From an uncultured Eubacteriales bacterium (GTDB taxonomy: Bacteria > Bacillota > Clostridia > Lachnospirales > Lachnospiraceae), in NCBI GenBank assembly GCA_900313765.1, contig OMSN01000071.1, positions 1 through 7,715 of the forward strand: DNA of 7,715 nt, given 5' to 3'. Under the pieces are notes generated by a model. It worked only from the letters and a program-made list of their open reading frames with translations. It was not told where the DNA came from and made no database searches. Made by a program: the position numbers and the translations under genes. This document shows positions 6,008 through 7,715 of this stretch, in pieces (position 1 is the first letter of the stretch; every line of letters begins with the position of its first letter).

Positions 6008-7715
6008 CTACTCCACTCCTTTCCTGAAATGTCCTCTTGTAATATGTTCCGGCAGTTCCCCGCGCAGGATCCGCGTCGTCTCCTCACCACTCTCAACAGT
6101 GAAGTGATACCGAAGCGAACCGGCCCCGAGAGAAGCGATCTCTTCTCTCAGACTTATAAGTTCCAGGGGAACGCTGTTGTAAATAGTATTCGTACAGATG
6201 CTGCAGTCATTTCGCACGGGAAACAGCACGCCTCGGCGGTCTTTCATAAAACGGACCGTCTCCTGGTGGCTGCATCCGATGGTCGTCCGGGTCAGGCACT
6301 GGGCACTGATCATCAGGGTCTGGTACCCATAGATCACGCATTCGCTTCCTTCGCATCCCCGCTCCCTGAGTTCATGAATCGTACATTCATAAGGCAGGGT
6401 ATCTGTCGTGATGCCAAGACAGCGCAGCTGCAGCCTTGCCTCCCGGTTCCAGGTATACAGACCTGCATCCGCGATGAGTTCCAGACCGCGAAGATCCAGT
6501 TCTCTGCGCCGGATATATCCGAGCTGGTCAAAACTTCTAAGGAGCAGACCGTCTGTCTTCTCCGGAAGGCTGTTTCCCATACATTTCTCAAATGTACGTA
6601 CAGTGTCCGCTCTCCAGACAGGAGGCATCATGACATAAACCTTCCGCCCGCTGCTGCGGACCTCGTCCAGTATATCCGCGCTGCACAGGGACAGATCCAG
6701 ATAGACCCCTCTCACTCTGCTGTCCCGAAGGACTGCGTCCAGCTGAGGCATGGTGCACACGGAAGCGGTAATGTCCGGATGCACCGGTACCTTCTGCTCT
6801 TCAGACTGCCGCCATCCTGCAGGTGAGTCAGCCGCTTTCCTGACGGCAGGCGGTCTTCTGAATGACTCCAGGATCTTTGCCTCCAGCTTCTCCAGCGCGC
6901 TGCGCCTCAGGTCATTCAACTGTTTCACCGGAATGAACAGTCCGTCTTCCAGATCGATCTGCAGGGAGGCGAACTCGAAGTGGGTATCCCCTGTCTTCAT
7001 CAGCTGCCTGCGCACATTCTCTTCCACCGCAGGGTGGTTCATTGCTTTCGACGCAGCCGCGCCTGATGCTTCCACATGCACACCGCCAGGGACATCCAGT
7101 TCCACTGTCATCGTCATGGGGCCATCGGAGCAGATCCTGGCATACCCATTCACCGGGATCTTAGGCGAGGGCGTATAGCGGTCGTGGATCTTCCCAACTG
7201 CTTCCTGAGAGGCACGCAGCGCATCGCCTTTCTCCTTCCTTCGTTCCTTCAGGACGATCATATCCCGGCCGTTTCGTCTGGAGTAATAGCCCTGCGAATA
7301 CGGTCCGCGGCTGAACAGCTGTGTCAGCAGTCTTTCATCTTCCGGATCCACGCTGTAGCCGCCCCGTCCCTTCTCCAGGTACAGGTCTACATATTTTCGG
7401 TACATGGCCGTGACACCCGCGGCATATTCCGGGCTTTTCATCCGGCCTTCGATCTTAAGGGATGCAATCCCTGCATCGATCAGATCCGGAAGGATCCGCA
7501 GTGTGCAGATATCCTTCGGACTCAGGAGATACTGCGGCTGCGCCTTCTTCCCCCGGGCTTCCTGAGCGTTCATCTCCGAAACCGGGAATTCATAAGGAAG
7601 TCTGCAGGGCTGTGCACATCTGCCCCGGTTGCCGCTTCTTCCACCGATCAGGCTGCTCATCAGGCACTGCCCGGAATAGCAGTAACACAAAGCCCCGTGA
7701 ACAAAAGTCTCCAGT
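6008..7715 (-). CDS. U32 family protein with DUF3656, RlhA-like (5' end cut by window edge)
   Basis: There are 568 codons visible, and the open frame runs through the right edge. The first visible residues, ETFVHGALCYCYSGQCLMS, are the U32 signature, so the TTG at 7690 is not the start. Next come GNRGRCAQPCR, SPKDICTLR and SLKIEGRMKSPEY (85-97). Cysteines 10, 17, 33 and 70 are spaced like the iron-sulfur ligands of U32 proteins such as UbiU. LFSRG (133-137) and the region to VKQLNDLRR (263-271) fit DUF3656. A second U32-like half follows (about 300-568). Although annotated as peptidases, characterised members are prephenate-dependent RNA hydroxylases or related oxygen-independent hydroxylases. 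RlhA of E. coli, which carries DUF3656, makes 5-hydroxycytidine 2501 in 23S rRNA. An RlhA-like role is inferred. Roughly 150-250 N-terminal residues are missing. It ends 3 nt before the SEDS start. Confidence 0.92.
   Translation of the reverse strand, partial: LETFVHGALCYCYSGQCLMSSLIGGRSGNRGRCAQPCRLPYEFPVSEMNAQEARGKKAQPQYLLSPKDICTLRILPDLIDAGIASLKIEGRMKSPEYAAGVTAMYRKYVDLYLEKGRGGYSVDPEDERLLTQLFSRGPYSQGYYSRRNGRDMIVLKERRKEKGDALRASQEAVGKIHDRYTPSPKIPVNGYARICSDGPMTMTVELDVPGGVHVEASGAAASKAMNHPAVEENVRRQLMKTGDTHFEFASLQIDLEDGLFIPVKQLNDLRRSALEKLEAKILESFRRPPAVRKAADSPAGWRQSEEQKVPVHPDITASVCTMPQLDAVLRDSRVRGVYLDLSLCSADILDEVRSSGRKVYVMMPPVWRADTVRTFEKCMGNSLPEKTDGLLLRSFDQLGYIRRRELDLRGLELIADAGLYTWNREARLQLRCLGITTDTLPYECTIHELRERGCEGSECVIYGYQTLMISAQCLTRTTIGCSHQETVRFMKDRRGVLFPVRNDCSICTNTIYNSVPLELISLREEIASLGAGSLRYHFTVESGEETTRILRGELPEHITRGHFRKGVE
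6011..6021 (-). promoter_or_regulatory. Ribosome binding site of the SEDS gene
   Basis: On the minus strand AAGGAG (6021-6016) and GGAG (6014-6011) lie 11 and 6 nt before the GTG start at 6004. The closer one is better spaced. Both are largely inside the last codons of the U32 gene (stop at 6010-6008), supporting GTG as the true start and coupling of the two genes. Confidence 0.6.

Noticed and set aside
6029..6826. A 265-codon open frame on the plus strand
   Set aside because: It is antisense to the U32/DUF3656 gene, with no domain and no ribosome site.
7688..7690. A TTG start for the U32 gene
   Set aside because: The frame stays open to the right edge and the eight upstream codons complete the conserved U32 signature, so the gene simply continues beyond the window.

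Overview
The window is about half G+C and reads as chromosomal DNA of a low-GC-lineage Gram-positive bacterium (Firmicutes). It is most likely a Clostridia/Lachnospiraceae-type anaerobe. The evidence is a Cys-type L28, a divergent rpmB / Asp23-family pair, a GerW (YtfJ) sporulation protein beside its DUF2953 partner (the ytfI-ytfJ order known from Bacillus), strong AGGAGG ribosome sites, and an RlhA-like U32 protein. The genus assignment is inference. I see no mobile element, CRISPR array, tRNA or rRNA, and no phage or defence genes.

Layout, left to right. At the left edge is the 5' part of an Asp23/Gls24-family gene on the minus strand (1-338). It is divergent from rpmB (ribosomal protein L28, 483-668, plus strand), and the 144-bp gap between them holds a recognisable promoter for each. 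rpmB ends in a strong intrinsic terminator (692-728). A second, near-perfect 17-bp hairpin follows (744-781) and probably terminates the convergent minus-strand genes.

Everything from 794 to the right edge is on the minus strand, so it is transcribed right to left. The first block in transcription order is a U32/DUF3656 protein (6008 to the right edge, 5' end missing), then a SEDS glycosyltransferase of the FtsW/RodA/SpoVE family (4583-6004), then a class B penicillin-binding protein (3106-4605). These are packed with a 3-nt gap and a 23-nt overlap. The SEDS protein should polymerise glycan strands from lipid II, and the PBP should cross-link them. After a 117-nt gap with a possible weak promoter comes a second block of four tightly spaced genes: a Nudix hydrolase (2551-2988), an unrecognised 104-residue protein (2232-2546), a DUF2953 membrane protein (YtfI-like, 1185-2219) and GerW (794-1192), whose start overlaps the end of the DUF2953 gene by 8 nt.

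Overall this is a conserved housekeeping region (translation, cell wall synthesis, RNA modification, sporulation/germination). I do not find a clear new system. The least explained items are the small protein between the Nudix and YtfI-like genes, the actinobacterial-like sizes of the SEDS-PBP pair, and the long palindrome at 744-781.
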